From Deltaproteobacteria bacterium (GTDB lineage: Bacteria > Desulfobacterota > Desulfuromonadia > Desulfuromonadales > Geopsychrobacteraceae): DNA of 64,000 nt. Location of the stretch: contig JAJRWF010000048.1 in the NCBI GenBank assembly GCA_024276905.1, positions 34,283-98,282 on the forward strand, read 5' to 3'. The first letter of the stretch is position 1; each line of letters opens with the position of its first letter. Shown in pieces: positions 38,635-48,276 of the stretch. The position numbers were made by a program, and so were the translations under genes. A model generated the notes under the pieces. The model searched no databases. It was not told the DNA's origin and saw nothing but the letters and a program-made list of their open reading frames with translations.

Positions 38635-40146
38635 ATGTCTGATCGAAGGCCTGATAATGCGCCATCAAAGATCGTCCAGGCAGGAGAATTTTTTGAACTG
38701 GAAGCGGGTCAGGATGTTACTGACAGCCCCCTCTACAATGAGGACATTGCCCCGGCCAAAATCGAGGAACGGAGCTGGAATACCTGGAACGTCGCGGCCC
38801 TCTGGGTCGGTATGGCGATCTGCGTGCCGACGTACACTTTGGGCGGCGTATTGACCGCTTATTTCGGTCTGAGTGTGGTTGAGGCGCTGCTCGCCATCTT
38901 CCTGGCTAACGTGATCGTACTGATTCCCCTTACCCTCAATGCTTTTCCCGGGACAAAATACGGAATCCCGTTTCCGGTCCTTCTGCGCTCTTCCTTCGGT
39001 CTGATCGGCTCCAATGTCCCGGCATTGGTCCGGGCATTGATTTCCTGCGGTTGGTTCGGCATTCAGACCATGTTCGGCGGCATGGCGATTCACCTGCTCT
39101 TCTCGGCACTCTCCAGTGGCTGGGCGAGCCTTGGTAATACTGGTATCGTCATCGGGTTCTTTATTTTCTGGACACTGAATATCTATGTGGTCATCCGGGG
39201 TGCGAATTCGATCAAACTGCTGGAGACCCTGGCCGCGCCCATGCTGCTGGCGGTTGGTGTCGGTCTGATTTTCTGGGCGGCACCGCAGACCGATCTGAGT
39301 GCGGTATTGAATACCCCGGCCAATCGACCTGAAGGGGCTTCGGTATGGAGCTATTTCTTCGGCGGGTTAACGGCGATGGTCGGCTTCTGGGCCACGCTTT
39401 CTCTCAATATCCCTGATTTCAGTCGCTATGTGAAATCGCAGAAAGATCAGATTGTCGGCCAGATCATCGGGCTGCCCTTGACCATGCTGCTGTTTGCTTC
39501 GCTGGGAGTTATCCTGACTGCAGCGTCAAAGACCCTGGTTGGTGAAACGGTAGCCGACCCGATCAGCCTGATCGGTAAAATTGACAGTCCTTTCTGGGTT
39601 GTTGTTTCGATGATTATCATCATTATTGCCACGATCTCCACCAATACCGCAGCCAATATTGTTTCCCCCACCAATGACTTCCAGAATGTTTTTCCGAAAT
39701 TGATCAATTCCAAGCGTGGGACCCTGCTGACCGGGTTGGTCGGGATTCTGCTGATGAGCTGGGAGTTGTTGATCAAGCTGGGTTGGGTTGTTTCGGATGT
39801 CAGCGTGGAGAGTATGTATTCCAACTGGTTGCTCGCTTACTCAAGTTTGCTCGGTCCGATTGCCGGAATCATGATTGTTGACTATTTCCTGGTGCGCAAA
39901 CAGGAGCTTGACCTGATCAGCCTGTACAAGAAGGGCGGTGTCTATCCATCCTTTAATCCTGCCGGGCTGATCGCGTTTTTCGTTCCGGTTGCCCTGACAG
40001 TGTTATCCATGAAGGTCGATGGGTTGAGTTGGTTCTACAGTTACGGTTGGTTCACCGGTTCGGCATTAGGTGGTGTCATTTATTACTTTGCGGCTTCGCA
40101 GTTGGGTACCGGGAAGCTTCCGGCTGCTGAATCTCAGGAGTGTTGA
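38635..40146 (+). CDS. NCS1-family nucleobase:cation symporter
   Basis: 12-TM NCS1 signature (NVAALWVGMAICVPTYTLGG...FGIQTMFGG...LNIPDFSRY...PTNDFQN); RBS ggagg before ATG 38635. Confidence 0.92.
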   Translation: MSDRRPDNAPSKIVQAGEFFELEAGQDVTDSPLYNEDIAPAKIEERSWNTWNVAALWVGMAICVPTYTLGGVLTAYFGLSVVEALLAIFLANVIVLIPLTLNAFPGTKYGIPFPVLLRSSFGLIGSNVPALVRALISCGWFGIQTMFGGMAIHLLFSALSSGWASLGNTGIVIGFFIFWTLNIYVVIRGANSIKLLETLAAPMLLAVGVGLIFWAAPQTDLSAVLNTPANRPEGASVWSYFFGGLTAMVGFWATLSLNIPDFSRYVKSQKDQIVGQIIGLPLTMLLFASLGVILTAASKTLVGETVADPISLIGKIDSPFWVVVSMIIIIIATISTNTAANIVSPTNDFQNVFPKLINSKRGTLLTGLVGILLMSWELLIKLGWVVSDVSVESMYSNWLLAYSSLLGPIAGIMIVDYFLVRKQELDLISLYKKGGVYPSFNPAGLIAFFVPVALTVLSMKVDGLSWFYSYGWFTGSALGGVIYYFAASQLGTGKLPAAESQEC

Positions 40147-40229
40147 CGGCTGTTTTTATACGGTAACCCGGTCACGGGAATTGTCCTGTGGCTGGATTTT
40201 AATGGATTAAAAGTACAGGAGGAAAAAAG

Positions 40230-40982
40230 ATGTATCACGCACTGATTAACAATCTCACCCGCCTGATTCTGGCGCTTATTGCCCTGGGTTTCTTGGCGGC
40301 CCCTGCTCTGGCCGGTTCGGCCACCTGGAGTACGACCAATATCCAGTACCTGTACGGGAGCAATTTTGAATTGGGGGACAAGGCCCGTTCGACCATTACC
40401 GTGGAACATGCGAACAACTGGAAGTATGGAGACAATTTCTTTTTCGTAGATATCACCAATCCGGAACGCGACGGGAATCAGACTAAAACCGATGCCTACG
40501 TGGAGTTTTCTCCCCGCTTCAGCCTGAACAAAATCCTGAACAAGGATCTGTCTTTCGGCCCGATCAGCGAGGTGTTGATCGCCACCGGTCTGGAAATGGG
40601 TGACGGCTTTCACAATTACACCTATGGCCTCGGACTCAGCCTCAAGGTGCCGAAATTCGCTTTTGTCCAACTGAACTTCTATGTTCGTGATAACCCGCAG
40701 CAGAGTGGCACTACCTACCAGATTACCCCGGCCTGGCGGATGCCGTTCTCCATTGGATCGGCCGATTTCGTTTTCAAGGGGTTTGCTGATATTGCCGGTT
40801 CTGAAGGAACGACAAAGTTCAATATCGATTTCCAGCCGGTGCTGCTGCTGGATCTCGGTAAGTTCGCCGGAGCGCCGAAGCAGTTCTATGGTGGTGTTGA
40901 ATACATCTACTGGCACAATAAGTTCGGTGTTGATGGCGTTGATGAGTATGCGCCACAGGCTATGCTGGAATGGTTGTTCTAG
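40230..40982 (+). CDS. Tsx-like outer-membrane nucleoside channel
   Basis: Signal peptide; TNIQYLYGSNF, TITVEHANNWKYGDNFFFVDITN, terminal aromatic; Tsx family pattern. Confidence 0.8.
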   Translation: MYHALINNLTRLILALIALGFLAAPALAGSATWSTTNIQYLYGSNFELGDKARSTITVEHANNWKYGDNFFFVDITNPERDGNQTKTDAYVEFSPRFSLNKILNKDLSFGPISEVLIATGLEMGDGFHNYTYGLGLSLKVPKFAFVQLNFYVRDNPQQSGTTYQITPAWRMPFSIGSADFVFKGFADIAGSEGTTKFNIDFQPVLLLDLGKFAGAPKQFYGGVEYIYWHNKFGVDGVDEYAPQAMLEWLF

Positions 40983-41099
40983 AGTGACATACGCCCCCTC
41001 CCGACGCCGGGAGGGGGGCACGCTTGTTTCGAGAAACGGCTGCCGGGAAATTTTCAGAAGAAGCCAAAAGGTCAGCCACGGCTTGGACCCAGTCAGGGA

Positions 41100-42446
41100 G
41101 TGTTGTACGTGAATAAATCCGCCAGTTTTAAAAGCATGACAAAAGGCTTCGGTCTGGATCAGGCCATGGCCGAGGCCGAGCGTTGTCTCCTTTGTTACGA
41201 TGCCCCCTGTTCCAAGGGCTGTCCTGCCGCGACCGACCCGGGAACATTTATCCGCAAACTGCGGCTCAAAAATATTACCGGAGCCATCCGGACGATCAAG
41301 GAAAACAATATTCTTGGAGGGGCTTGCGGGGTGCTCTGCCCCACTTCAAGGCTCTGTGAAAAGGAGTGCTGTGCAAGCGGAATTGACCGGCCGATTGAAA
41401 TCGGCAAGATTCAACGGGCTCTGGTCGAACATTCTTGGGCGCGAAATTTTCAGGTTTTTGAAACGCCTGAACTGCGCAAGGGGAAAGTCGCCGTTGTCGG
41501 GTCCGGTCCGGCCGGGCTCAGTTGTGCGGCGGAGTTAGCCCGGGAAGGGTGTCGGGTCACCATTTTAGAGGCACGGCCCGAAGCGGGTGGGGTTATCCGT
41601 TACGGTGTGCCCTCCTACCGGTTTGATCTGGATTTTCTGGCGCGTGAGCTGGCCGATCTCAAGACTCTGGGCGTTGAAATCCAGTGCAATGTTTCCATCG
41701 AAGGACAGGGCGGAGCGGAAAAGCTGCTGCAATCCGGCTACGATGCAGTATTCCTGGCGACCGGGCTCTGGGATACCCTGCGGTTGAAGCCGGACTCCGG
41801 AGAGCTTAAGGGGCTTATCTCTTCGATTGAGTTTCTGGCGTCATTGCGGGATCAACGATTCCAGCAGGTCAGTGAGAGTCTTGCCGGAAAAAGTGTGGCC
41901 GTAGTTGGTGGGGGTTCGGTTGCCATGGATTGCGCCGAGGCGGCAGCAAAGCTTGGCGCCAGAGATGTCAACCTTGTTTATCGGCGGTCCTTTTCCCTGA
42001 TGCCGGCGGAAAAAGAGGAGCGGATAGAGGTTCTGGACGCGGGTGTGCACTTCCATCTGCTGAATCAGCCGGTTGATTTTGTGAGCAATGCGGAGGGGCA
42101 GATTCAGGGGCTGAAGCTTGTGCGGACCCGCTTGGGCGAGCCTGACGCTTCCGGTCGCAGGTCGCCGGAGGCCATCCCGGATTCCTCATGGGTTCTGGAT
42201 GCCGATCTTGTTATCGAGGCGATCGGGAATCAGGCCAGAAGCGAGTCTCCTCACTGGTACCCGAATGTTCAGGTTGATAGCCTAAAACTTATTCAATCTG
42301 ATCCCTCTACCGGTCAGACTTCAGTGGCGGGAATTTTTGCCGGTGGCGATATTGTTCGGGGTCCGGCGCTGGTGGTTGAGGCCGTTCAGGACGGTAAGGT
42401 CGCTGCCAGGGGCATTGTGGAATATCTTGCGGGGAAGGACGTATAA
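41100..42446 (+). CDS. preT: NAD-dependent dihydropyrimidine dehydrogenase, FAD/Fe-S subunit
   Basis: AERCLLCYDAPCSKGCPA, GGACGVLCPTSRLCEKEC, VVGSGPAGLSCAAELAREG; GTG start at 41100 or 41109. Confidence 0.9.
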   Translation: MLYVNKSASFKSMTKGFGLDQAMAEAERCLLCYDAPCSKGCPAATDPGTFIRKLRLKNITGAIRTIKENNILGGACGVLCPTSRLCEKECCASGIDRPIEIGKIQRALVEHSWARNFQVFETPELRKGKVAVVGSGPAGLSCAAELAREGCRVTILEARPEAGGVIRYGVPSYRFDLDFLARELADLKTLGVEIQCNVSIEGQGGAEKLLQSGYDAVFLATGLWDTLRLKPDSGELKGLISSIEFLASLRDQRFQQVSESLAGKSVAVVGGGSVAMDCAEAAAKLGARDVNLVYRRSFSLMPAEKEERIEVLDAGVHFHLLNQPVDFVSNAEGQIQGLKLVRTRLGEPDASGRRSPEAIPDSSWVLDADLVIEAIGNQARSESPHWYPNVQVDSLKLIQSDPSTGQTSVAGIFAGGDIVRGPALVVEAVQDGKVAARGIVEYLAGKDV

Positions 42447-42448
42447 TC

Positions 42449-43735
42449 GTGACCAGAAAAAAAATCGATTTATCCGTAGATTTTTGCGGGGTGAAGTTTA
42501 ATAACCCCTTTCTTCTTTCTTCTTCGCCGGTTTCCAACAGTGCCGAGATGGTCGCCAATGCATTTGAGGCCGGCTGGAGCGGTGTGGCTTTTAAGACTTT
42601 AAATTCGGATCGGGTGCGGATTGTTCATCCCTCGCCGCGGATGAACCCTTATCATTATGGCAGCAAGCGTCTGGTTGGTCTGCAGAATGTCGAACAGATC
42701 TCCGATCGGCCCCTGAAAGACAATCTGCTCGATTTTCTCTATCTGAAAAAGAACTACCCGGATCGTGTCATCATCTCCAGCATCATGGGTTTTTCCAACG
42801 AAGAATGGGCGTATCTGGCCAAAGCTTCTGAGGATAACGGGGCCGATATGCTCGAACTGAACTTTTCCTGTCCGCATATGACGGTTGAGGGTTCCGGGCA
42901 TAAGGTGGGTCAGGCCAACCATCTGATCGAGAAATTTACCGAGACGGTCAAAAGGGCGGTTTCAATTCCGGTGCTGGCTAAAATGACGCCGAACATTACC
43001 GACATGACTGAACCTGCTCTTTATGCCAAGCAGGGCGGAGCGGATGGCATTGCCGCGATCAACACCGTCCGCGGGATCTCGCAGATCGGGCTCGATGACT
43101 GGACCGCAAGGCCCAAGGTCGCCGGTATTGGTGCAATCAGCGGGACCTCCGGCCCGGCAGTCAAGCCGATCGGTCTGCGTTTTATCGCGGATCTGGCCAA
43201 GTGCGAGCAGCTGGGCCTGCCTCTTTCGGGGCAGGGTGGTATCGAGACCTGGATCGACGCGCTGGAATACCTGCTGCTGGGTTCTACGACCCTGCAGGTG
43301 ACCACCGGGATCATCCACTATGGTTACCGCATCGTAGAAGATCTGATAGAGGGCCTTTCTGACTACATGGCAGAGCGTAACATTGAGCGGGTTGCCGATC
43401 TGGTCGGAAAAGCACTTCCCACCTTGCAGGAGACCGACAAGTTTGACCTCGATCGTCAGGGTACGGCTCACTACGACGTGGAGCGTTGTGTCGGCTGTGG
43501 GCAGTGTCTGGTGGTCTGTAACGATTCAGCCGGACAGGCCCTTGAATGGGATGCTGAAAAACGTCGTCCGCGTTTGATCGAGGACAAGTGCCTGAGCTGT
43601 ATGGTCTGCAGTTTCGTCTGTCCGGTGACCGACCTGATCACCTACAAAGAGCAGCCCAAAAACTGGCAGCGCCAGGAAACCGAAGTGATGGGCAAGGATC
43701 TGGAGGGTCAGCTCAAGCTGGAAGTGTGCAAGTAA
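42449..43735 (+). CDS. preA: NAD-dependent dihydropyrimidine dehydrogenase, FMN subunit
   Basis: SVDFCGVKFNNPFLLSSSPVSNSAEM, LELNFSCPHM, C-terminal 2x4Fe-4S ferredoxin motifs. Confidence 0.93.
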   Translation: MTRKKIDLSVDFCGVKFNNPFLLSSSPVSNSAEMVANAFEAGWSGVAFKTLNSDRVRIVHPSPRMNPYHYGSKRLVGLQNVEQISDRPLKDNLLDFLYLKKNYPDRVIISSIMGFSNEEWAYLAKASEDNGADMLELNFSCPHMTVEGSGHKVGQANHLIEKFTETVKRAVSIPVLAKMTPNITDMTEPALYAKQGGADGIAAINTVRGISQIGLDDWTARPKVAGIGAISGTSGPAVKPIGLRFIADLAKCEQLGLPLSGQGGIETWIDALEYLLLGSTTLQVTTGIIHYGYRIVEDLIEGLSDYMAERNIERVADLVGKALPTLQETDKFDLDRQGTAHYDVERCVGCGQCLVVCNDSAGQALEWDAEKRRPRLIEDKCLSCMVCSFVCPVTDLITYKEQPKNWQRQETEVMGKDLEGQLKLEVCK

Positions 43736-43757
43736 CCGAACCTGAAGGAGACCAGAA

Positions 43758-45149
43758 ATGAGTGTATTGATCAAGGGGGGGCTGATTGTCACCTCCACCG
43801 AAAGCTACAAGGCCGACGTCCTTGTTGAGGGAGAGAAGATCACGACCATCGGGACAAATTTGACCTGCGAGGCCGATGAAGTGATCGACGCCGGCGGCAA
43901 ATATATCCTTCCCGGAGCCATCGATCCCCACACTCATCTGTGCATGCCTTTTATGGGCACCTATGCCCAGGATGATTATAAGAGCGGCACCATCGCTGCC
44001 GCCTGCGGCGGCGTAACTACGGTGGTTGATTTCCAGATTCAGCAAAAGGGTGAATCGATCCTGCAGGGGCTGGAAAGAAAGAAGGCTCTGGCAGCAGGGA
44101 ATGTGGTTATTGACTACTCACTTCATCCGGCCATTACTGACCCTCGGCCCGAGGTCATCGAAGAAGTCAAGGCGGCAATTCAGGACTATGGCACCCCGAG
44201 TTTCAAAATCTTCATGGTCTACGATTTTCGGGTCGACGACGGGGTGATGGTCAAGCTTCTGGAGCAGACCAAAAAATACGGCGGGCTGGTTCAGGTCCAT
44301 GCCGAAAATCCGTTTATTATTCAACATATGAATGAGGTTCTGGCCGCAGAAGGGAAGCTCGATCCCTATTATCACGCCGTCAGTCGGCCGAATATCGCCG
44401 AGGAAGAAGCAATTACCCGGGCGGCCAAGCTGGTCGAGTTTACCGGTTCGCGGCTCTATGTTGTCCATCTTTCGTCCCGGGAGGGGCTCGAAAAGATCAG
44501 GGAATTCAGGAAAAATGGTGTCGAGATTTATGCCGAAACCTGCCCACAGTATTTACTCCTTGATGAGGAGCGTTACAAGGAGCCGGATTTTAACGGGGCC
44601 AAATATGTCATGTCTCCGCCGCTGCGGACCCGGGAGAGCAATGCCGCTCTTTGGGACGGTTTGGCAGACGGGAATGTTCAGGTTTTGTCGACCGACCACT
44701 GTCCCTTTGATTTCAAGGGCAAAAAGGACATGTTCGGCAAGGACGATTATAAGAAAATTCCCAATGGGGCACCAGGCATCGAGACCCTGATGACCCTTCT
44801 TCATTCTGAAGGTGTGGTCAAGGGCCGTATCAGTCTTGAGCGGATGGTCGATGTGCTGTCAACCAGTACCGCTAAAATGTTCGGCCTTGGGGACAAGGGT
44901 GCCATCGCGGTCGGCAAGGATGCGGATATCGTCATTTTTGATCCGACGCAGAAATTTACCATCACCCAGACCAGGCTGCACATGAACGTTGACTACAACC
45001 CCTACGAAGGGCTGGAAATTACCGGGATGCCCAGTCTGGTTTATTCGCGGGGTTTGAAGGTGGCCGAGTGGCGCAACGACCGGGTTGAATTTGTCGGTGA
45101 GGTCGGTCGTGGGCGCTTTATCAAAAGGGAGCCTTTCGTAGGGAGTTGA
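43758..45149 (+). CDS. hydA: Dihydropyrimidinase (D-hydantoinase)
   Basis: YILPGAIDPHTHLCMPFMGTYAQDDYKSGTIAAACGGVTTVVDF; STDHCPF. Confidence 0.93.
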   Translation: MSVLIKGGLIVTSTESYKADVLVEGEKITTIGTNLTCEADEVIDAGGKYILPGAIDPHTHLCMPFMGTYAQDDYKSGTIAAACGGVTTVVDFQIQQKGESILQGLERKKALAAGNVVIDYSLHPAITDPRPEVIEEVKAAIQDYGTPSFKIFMVYDFRVDDGVMVKLLEQTKKYGGLVQVHAENPFIIQHMNEVLAAEGKLDPYYHAVSRPNIAEEEAITRAAKLVEFTGSRLYVVHLSSREGLEKIREFRKNGVEIYAETCPQYLLLDEERYKEPDFNGAKYVMSPPLRTRESNAALWDGLADGNVQVLSTDHCPFDFKGKKDMFGKDDYKKIPNGAPGIETLMTLLHSEGVVKGRISLERMVDVLSTSTAKMFGLGDKGAIAVGKDADIVIFDPTQKFTITQTRLHMNVDYNPYEGLEITGMPSLVYSRGLKVAEWRNDRVEFVGEVGRGRFIKREPFVGS

Positions 45150-45292
45150 CAGGCAGCGCACGTTCGATGATCCGCGAAGAAATTAAGTCGCTTAATTTTG
45201 AACATGAGGAGAATTGTCTGTCTGTAAAAAGAGCATAGCAGGCGAGTTTTTGGGGATATGCCAGTAAAGAAAAAAAGATTCTCTTTTTTCTT

Positions 45293-45308
45293 GTTTAATT
45301 TATTAAAC
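45293..45308. promoter_or_regulatory. Perfect palindrome upstream of mmsA
   Basis: GTTTAAT-TT-ATTAAAC. Confidence 0.5.
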
Positions 45309-45427
45309 ATGCTAGCCTCTTGTTCAGGGATGGTGAAGCTGCCCCGCTGACGCAGATCAAGACCTTGAAGGGCATGTTCACTTCGAGACTGTCTGGTCGA
45401 AACCAATTCATTCAGGAGAAACAGCCG

Positions 45428-46948
45428 ATGACCAATGCAGAATCAGCAACGAGCAGAACGATCAATCATCACGTCAATGGCGAAGCAGTCACCGGGACCA
45501 GTGGACGCTACGCTCGTATTTACAACCCGGCGACCGGCGCGGTAACTGGCCAGGTCGCTCTTGCTGCTGCGCAGGAAGTTGAAGCGGCAATTGCCGCTGC
45601 CGAAGCAGCTTACCCCGCCTGGCGGGATACCCCCGCAGCAAAACGGGCGCAGGTCATGTACCGGCTCAAGATGTTGATGGAGCAGAATGCCGAGAAGATC
45701 TGTGAGTTGATCACCAACGAACACGGCAAGGTTCTCAACGATGCCATGGGTGAGCTGCAGCGCGGTATCGAGAATGTGGAATATGCCTGTGGGGTGCCGG
45801 AACTTCTTAAGGGGGAACACAGCAAGAACGTTGGTCCGGCTATCGATTCCTGGAGCGAATTTCAGCCTCTCGGGGTTGTCGCTGGCATTACTCCATTCAA
45901 TTTCCCGGCCATGGTTCCTCTGTGGATGTGGCCCATGGCGATCGCCTGCGGCAATACCTTTATCTTGAAACCCTCAGAGCGCGATCCCTCCTGCGTTATG
46001 TATATCTGCGAGCTGGCCCAAGAAGCCGGTTTGCCTGCCGGGGTTCTGAACCTGGTCAACGGTGACAAGGAGGCGGTTGATGTTCTTCTGACCGATGAGC
46101 GCATCAAGGCGGTCAGTTTTGTCGGTTCGACCCCGATTGCTGAATATATTTACCAGACGGCAAATAGCAATGGTAAACGGGTGCAGGCGCTTGGCGGCGC
46201 CAAAAACCATGCGATTGTGATGCCTGACGCCGATCTGGACAACGCAGTCAGTGCCTTGATGGGGGCGGCCTATGGCTCCTGCGGTGAGCGTTGTATGGCG
46301 ATTCCGGTGGTGGTTGCGGTCGGCAATGAAGTTGGCGACGCGGTTGTCGCCAAGTTGAGTGCTGAGCTGGCGACCATGAAGGTCGGTCCCGGCACCGATA
46401 ATACCAATGATGTGGGACCCTTGATCACCAAGGAGCATTTAGAAAAGGTCAGAGGTTATGTTGATCTGGGGGTGAAAGAGGGTGCCGAACTGGTTGTTGA
46501 TGGACGTAACCTTGTGGTCGCAGGTCATGAAGAGGGCTACTTTATCGGTGGTTGTCTGTTCGACAAGGTAGCACCGGAGATGAAGATCTACCGCGATGAA
46601 ATATTCGGCCCGGTTCTCTGCGTGGTGCGTGCCGAAAGTCTGCAGCAGGCGATGGATCTGATTGACGCCCATGAGTATGGCAACGGAACCTGCATCTTTA
46701 CCCGTGATGGAGAAGCTGCGCGATATTTCACCGACAATATCAAGGTCGGCATGGTCGGCGTCAATGTCCCGTTACCGGTTCCGGTTTCCTACCATAGCTT
46801 CGGGGGCTGGAAGCGCTCCCTCTTTGGTGATCTGCACGCCTACGGTCCGGATTCGGTCCGTTTTTACACCAAGCGCAAAACCATTACCCAGCGCTGGCCT
46901 TCAGGGGTACGTGAAACGGCAGTCTTTACCTTCCCGATCAATGACTGA
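45428..46948 (+). CDS. mmsA: (Methyl)malonate-semialdehyde dehydrogenase, CoA-acylating
   Basis: NHHVNGEAVTGTSGRYARIYNPATG, GITPFNFPAMVPLWMWPMA, GSCGERCMAI. Confidence 0.92.
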   Translation: MTNAESATSRTINHHVNGEAVTGTSGRYARIYNPATGAVTGQVALAAAQEVEAAIAAAEAAYPAWRDTPAAKRAQVMYRLKMLMEQNAEKICELITNEHGKVLNDAMGELQRGIENVEYACGVPELLKGEHSKNVGPAIDSWSEFQPLGVVAGITPFNFPAMVPLWMWPMAIACGNTFILKPSERDPSCVMYICELAQEAGLPAGVLNLVNGDKEAVDVLLTDERIKAVSFVGSTPIAEYIYQTANSNGKRVQALGGAKNHAIVMPDADLDNAVSALMGAAYGSCGERCMAIPVVVAVGNEVGDAVVAKLSAELATMKVGPGTDNTNDVGPLITKEHLEKVRGYVDLGVKEGAELVVDGRNLVVAGHEEGYFIGGCLFDKVAPEMKIYRDEIFGPVLCVVRAESLQQAMDLIDAHEYGNGTCIFTRDGEAARYFTDNIKVGMVGVNVPLPVPVSYHSFGGWKRSLFGDLHAYGPDSVRFYTKRKTITQRWPSGVRETAVFTFPIND

Positions 46949-47005
46949 TGATTTAGCGGGTTGGCAGCCTGCGGGACAATCCTTATCCACGGGAGTAGAG
47001 GGATC

Positions 47006-48238
47006 ATGACGAATTTGACCATAAATGGGGATCGGCTCTGGAAGTCGTTAATGGAGATGGCAAAAATCGGCACAACCGAAAAAGGAGGTTGTTGCCGTTT
47101 GACGCTGACCGATCTCGATAAAGAGGCCCGTGACCTGTTTGTTCACTGGTGCGAAGAGGCCGGATGCACGGTTACCGTCGATCAGATGGGCAATATTTTT
47201 GCCCGTCGTCCGGGGCGCAATAATGAACTTCACCCGATCATGACCGGCAGTCATCTGGATACCCAGCCGACCGGCGGCAAGTTCGATGGCGTCTACGGGG
47301 TTCTTGCCGGTCTTGAAGTGATGCGTACCCTGCAGGAGAATAAGATTGAAACCAAAGCACCGATTGAGATCAGCGTCTGGACCAACGAGGAAGGATCCCG
47401 TTTTGCTCCGGCGATGATGGGGTCTGGGGTTGTCGCGGGGCGTTTCACCCTCGAAGAAATCCTGGCCAAGACCGATATTGCGGGGAAGGTTTTCGGCGAA
47501 GAACTCAAGAGGATCGGTTATGCCGGTGAGATTCCCGCTGCCCAAAGACCGATCGGCGCTTTTTTTGAGGTGCATATCGAGCAGGGACCCTACCTTGAGG
47601 CGGAAGAAAAAACCATCGGCGTCGTCAACAAGGGGCAGGGCCAGCGCTGGTACGATGTGACTATCAGTGGTCGTGAGTCCCACGCCGGGACAACGCCGAT
47701 GCCTTTGCGTCATGATGCCCTGGCTGCGGCCGCAAAACTGATCAATGAGGTGGAGCGCATTGCCAATTCGCATCAGCCTCACGCCTGTGGCACCGTCGGC
47801 TTTTTACAGGTTCACCCGAATTCCCGCAATACCATCCCCGGACAGATCACAATGTCAGTCGATTTGCGAAATCCGGATGATGAGATTTTGAGCAAGATGG
47901 ACGAGCAAATTAAATCTTTCTGTGAACGGTTGTCCACCGAGGCTGGTGTTGAAGTGAGACTGGATCCGATCTGGTATTACGCGCCGGTAATTTTTGCCGA
48001 AGAGTGCATCAATGCAGTGCGTGAAGGGGCCAAAGCCCACGGTTACAGCCAGATGGATATCTTCGCCGGTGCCGGGCATGATGCTTGTTACATTGCCGAC
48101 TTCGCCCCCGCAAGTATGATTTTTATCCCCTGCGAAAACGGGATCAGCCATAACGAAATTGAAAATGTCGTACCCGCGGATGTTGTTGCCGGATGCAATG
48201 TTTTGCTCAGTGCAATGCTTGAACGGGCCAACGCCTGA
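47006..48238 (+). CDS. Zn-dependent amidase/hydrolase, likely N-carbamoyl-beta-alanine amidohydrolase
   Basis: M20-family: TGSHLDTQPTGGKFDGVYGVLAGLEV, WTNEEGSRFAPAMMGSGV, VHIEQGPYLE; position in pyrimidine cluster. Confidence 0.85.
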   Translation: MTNLTINGDRLWKSLMEMAKIGTTEKGGCCRLTLTDLDKEARDLFVHWCEEAGCTVTVDQMGNIFARRPGRNNELHPIMTGSHLDTQPTGGKFDGVYGVLAGLEVMRTLQENKIETKAPIEISVWTNEEGSRFAPAMMGSGVVAGRFTLEEILAKTDIAGKVFGEELKRIGYAGEIPAAQRPIGAFFEVHIEQGPYLEAEEKTIGVVNKGQGQRWYDVTISGRESHAGTTPMPLRHDALAAAAKLINEVERIANSHQPHACGTVGFLQVHPNSRNTIPGQITMSVDLRNPDDEILSKMDEQIKSFCERLSTEAGVEVRLDPIWYYAPVIFAEECINAVREGAKAHGYSQMDIFAGAGHDACYIADFAPASMIFIPCENGISHNEIENVVPADVVAGCNVLLSAMLERANA

Positions 48239-48276
48239 GAGTTTATCCTCCAACCTCTTATCAAGGAGATGGTGCC

